From Diphasiastrum complanatum (lineage: Eukaryota > Streptophyta > Lycopodiopsida > Lycopodiales > Lycopodiaceae), in assembly GCA_029204225.1 (NCBI GenBank), contig CM055103.1:7644866-7708865 (forward strand): a stretch of DNA of 64,000 bases, read 5' to 3'. The position numbers were made by a program, and so were the translations under genes. Shown piece by piece: positions 61,623 through 64,000 of the stretch (its first letter is position 1; every line of letters starts with the position of its first letter). The notes beneath the pieces were generated by a model. It was not told the DNA's origin. It saw only the letters and a list, made by a program, of their open reading frames with translations, and made no database searches.

Positions 61623-61919
61623 TAGTATCAGGTAGATGTGCAAGGCTTGGAGGTTGATCCATCTTTCCACTCAGTTTTGATGCTTCTTAGTTATCGGCTC
61701 CCTGAGGAGTTCTTCTTACAACTGTTGAGTGACAATTGTAACAAGCACTTTGTAGGATTCCCATTTGTGTTAGCATCAGGTAGATGTGTAGGACTTGGAG
61801 ATTGATCTACTATTCCACTGATTTTCGATGTTTCTCGGTTTCTGGCTCCCTGAGGAGTTCTTCTTACAACATCTGAGTGACAGTTGTAAGATGTACTTTT
61901 TAGGTTCTGTGATTCTAGT
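61623..61919. repeat. 148-bp tandem duplication
   Basis: ATCAGGTAGATGTG at 61627 recurs at 61775, and GGCTCCCTGAGGAGTTCTTC lies in both units. The copies differ at many positions. Confidence 0.88.
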
Positions 61920-62034
61920 TTAGAGGTTGTGCTGATTTTGTAATTTTAGTAGGAGTAGGCTTAGTTTAATTCTCTGTTCTTGCTTAGATTAGTTTAGCAA
62001 TAATTTGCAGTCTGTAAGAATAACGAAAGAAACG

Positions 62035-62172
62035 AAACAGTTTATAGAATGTAGGAAATTGAGTTCCTGACGGATCCTATATCCAAGATGAGCATCCATT
62101 GTCAATCAAGGATGAAATCAGGTCATAGGTGTGCCACTGACAGGTAGGTACATTACTGTTATACTACAACCA
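62035..62172 (-). repeat. tRNA-Asp-like / SINE-like segment, copy 1 (degenerate)
   Basis: Same segment as at 62985-63118 but with a damaged B box (GATTTCATCC) and a changed A-box region. The body up to CTACATTCTATAAACTG is conserved. Confidence 0.45.
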
Positions 62173-62984
62173 GATTTCATGACTGAGCCATTGCATATAG
62201 ATTTGTAACAACGTGACTCCTTTCCAAATTAAATCTCTGTCAGACAGTATCGAGCTAACATTCAGATAGAGAACCATTGTTAAACGATGTCAAGCTTACG
62301 CTGTGACAGCCAAGTAGATGCCATTCGTAGTAGAATCATTCATGAGAGATCCTACTGCAACATGGTTGAAGCAGGTTCTGTGAGGCAGAATCGCTGCTAG
62401 CTGACAAAGAAGATGCTAGGGCTAACATTGGTGCCAGTTGCCATTGTCAATTTTCTTGGTTTGTCATCTATAGAACTCGCTTTTACTAGACCATTTTTCA
62501 GTTCTACTTTTCATTGCTTGCTTGATGTTCTTTCATCATTTCTCCAAGCACGCTTCCTATATTCTTGTTTGTTAGATTGTGATTACTTCATAATGTCCCT
62601 ACTGATCTTTCACATCTGTGCAAACTGACCCTAGACATTCTGGAAACCCACCATCGCCCCGCTATTTCGTGTTTCTGGACACCGACAGTCAAGTTTTTCA
62701 TGATTTTCATCCTCGAATTTTCTTCATCTTTGAGTTTCTCGGAATTTTTTTTATTTTCGAGTTTCTCGTAATTTTTTCGAGCCACACAGGAATTTTTCGA
62801 GCCTCACAGGACTTTTTCGAGTTCCTAAGCTCAGAGTTCCATCACCACATTTCACCAAAAAACATTCCAGGAAACAACCGCCACATTGTTGTTTCACGTT
62901 TCTTAAAACTAATCTGTTTGCAAATTTCTCAATTTTTTCAAGTTTTCGAGTTTTTGAGTCAAACATTCAAAAGAACTGAAACAG

Positions 62985-63118
62985 TCTGTAGAATGTAGGA
63001 AATCGAGTTCCTGACAGATCCTATATCCAAAATGAGCTACCATTGTCAATCAAGGATTCGAATCAGGTCGTAGGTGTGCCACTGACAGGCGAGACACACT
63101 ACCATTGTACTACAACCA
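62985..63118 (-). repeat. tRNA-Asp-like / SINE-like segment, copy 2
   Basis: On the minus strand, GGTTGTAGTACAATGGTAGT resembles the 5' half of plant tRNA-Asp. An A box (TAGTACAATGG, 63112-63102), CGCCTGTCAG around the position of the GTC anticodon and a B box (GATTCGAATCC, 63064-63054) follow at about tRNA spacing. The acceptor stem does not close, and a non-tRNA body of about 60 bp follows, so it is not a functional tRNA. A tRNA-derived SINE is the best reading. No poly-A or target duplication was found, because both copies lie in a larger duplication. Confidence 0.5.
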
Positions 63119-63600
63119 GACAGTTGCTAGAAGCCATAGCATCTCCGTTACATAGCAGACCCGTTGTTTTGGCAGATCTCTGTCAGAAGAATTGCAGCAC
63201 ACAAGGAGAGAATCGCTGCTAATAGAGGAATAATAGGCGCTAACAGAGATGTAGAGCTAGAAGATGCTTCCCCTAACATTGGCGCTAGTTGCCATTGACA
63301 ATCTTCTTGGATTTAGAACACAGAACTCGATTTTTACAAGCCCACTTTCCAGTTCTTGCTCGCTAATTATTGCTTGCTTCCTGTCGTACATTTCTCATTT
63401 CTCCAAGCATGCATTCCAGATTATTGTTTCTCATATCATGATTGTTTTAGAACGTCTCTATTGATCAATTAGATCTGTGCGAACTCATCTTATACTTTCC
63501 GGAAACCCACCGCCACACCGCTATTTCGTGTTTCTGGGCACCGCCAATCAAAAATTTGAGCTCTTGAAAATTTCGAGTTTCTCGATTTTTGCATCCGCCA

Positions 63601-64000
63601 ATTCTTCAATTTTTCGATTTTGCAATCCGCTGCTGTTTAAACATATAGCACACTTCACATTGAAATTTCTCTATGGGGCAAGGTGAGGCAAAAAGAAAAT
63701 GATGATAACTAGAGTTTAGAAAACTCCATTTATTTTATTGTTTAGATAACTTCATGTATTAGCAAGTAGCTTGACTTTTATTGTTATGGTTGAAATTTAC
63801 ATTGTGCAGTTCAAGCTACTTGCTAATTTTGTCATTGTTTTTAAATAACGACAAAATTTAGTACTTTTGTATTCTTACGGCAGAGACTTTTGAGTTGGAG
63901 ATTTAGAGGGCATCATCTGCCAACAACCCACGTCTTTAAAAGTGAAAAATATTGGATGGAAACTCAAAGGTGGTCTCTTGAACAAATAGGTGCCCTTTTG
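63601..64000. other. Window end, no gene seen
   Basis: AT-rich sequence without recognisable coding potential; it contains the inverted repeat at 63758-63827. Confidence 0.5.
63758..63827. repeat. 17-bp perfect inverted repeat with 36-base loop
   Basis: ATTAGCAAGTAGCTTGA (63758-63774) pairs exactly with TCAAGCTACTTGCTAAT (63811-63827). It could be a MITE core or chance; the flanks show no duplication. Confidence 0.9.

Larger units (their letters stand above)
62030..63600. repeat. Two-copy direct repeat of about 0.7-0.95 kb
   Basis: Copy 1 runs from 62030 to about 62980 and copy 2 from about 62980 to about 63600. Shared blocks in the same order are the tRNA-like segment, AATCGCTGCTA, TAACATTGGYGC, TTGCCATTG, CATTTCTCCAAGCA and GGAAACCCACC...CGCTATTTCGTGTTTCTGG. 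Spacing between blocks varies, so each copy has suffered indels. The 3' part of copy 1 also has several TTTTTCGAG strings. Confidence 0.82.

Overview
This window reads as nuclear DNA of a land plant with a large, repeat-rich genome. The evidence is several LTR-retrotransposon families with initiator-Met or Asp tRNA primer sites, spliceosomal-type intron borders, long GA/CT microsatellites, and pol remnants of Ty1/copia, Ty3/gypsy and LINE type. A fern, lycophyte or gymnosperm seems likelier than a small-genome angiosperm, but the sequence does not settle it. I see no intact conventional host gene. Almost everything is mobile-element sequence in successive states of nesting and decay.

Layout. 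Positions 1-12606 are a nest of at least four copies of one non-coding LTR family (LARD-like, LTR about 1.24 kb, internal part 2.6-2.8 kb, no ORFs). Two copies are complete and reversed (175-5394 and 7066-12136), sitting in or beside forward copies. Positions 12607-20075 are low-complexity intergenic DNA with perfect hairpins, a complete 720-bp TRIM (15658-16377), copia fragments in opposite orientations and a LINE tail. Positions 20076-25687 are AT-rich and empty. Positions 25688-34598 are a decayed Ty3/gypsy element with gag, protease and an RT stub. The rest of its pol is replaced by an unrecognised coding stretch of about 2.6 kb.

The most interesting part is 38.7-58.1 kb. After removal of later insertions, about 4 kb of compact, once-coding DNA remains: a rightward ORF with transposon-like features, a convergent leftward ORF, and, divergent from that one across about 294 bp, a histone H3-like gene. 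The H3-like gene starts ATG + ARTKQT-R, like the H3 tail, and aligns without gaps to the H3 fold. It carries one in-frame TAG and is split inside AIH|AKRV by an 11.5-kb gypsy element (46419-57914, TSD CCATG). That element has a 6.7-kb internal inversion that swaps the back half of its pol and the front half of its 3' LTR. A deleted copia element (51857-54888, TSD GACCA) is nested in the inverted part. A separate 3.7-kb LTR element (41260-44964) with a single ORF of unknown function splits the leftward ORF.

The right end (58.3-64 kb) holds a truncated reverse copia element, a diverged LTR related to that of the inverted gypsy element, a 148-bp tandem duplication and a two-copy repeat of about 0.9 kb. 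That repeat carries a tRNA-Asp-like (SINE-like) segment on the minus strand. Nothing here looks able to move by itself now. The non-autonomous elements (LARD, TRIM, single-ORF element) would need proteins from elsewhere.
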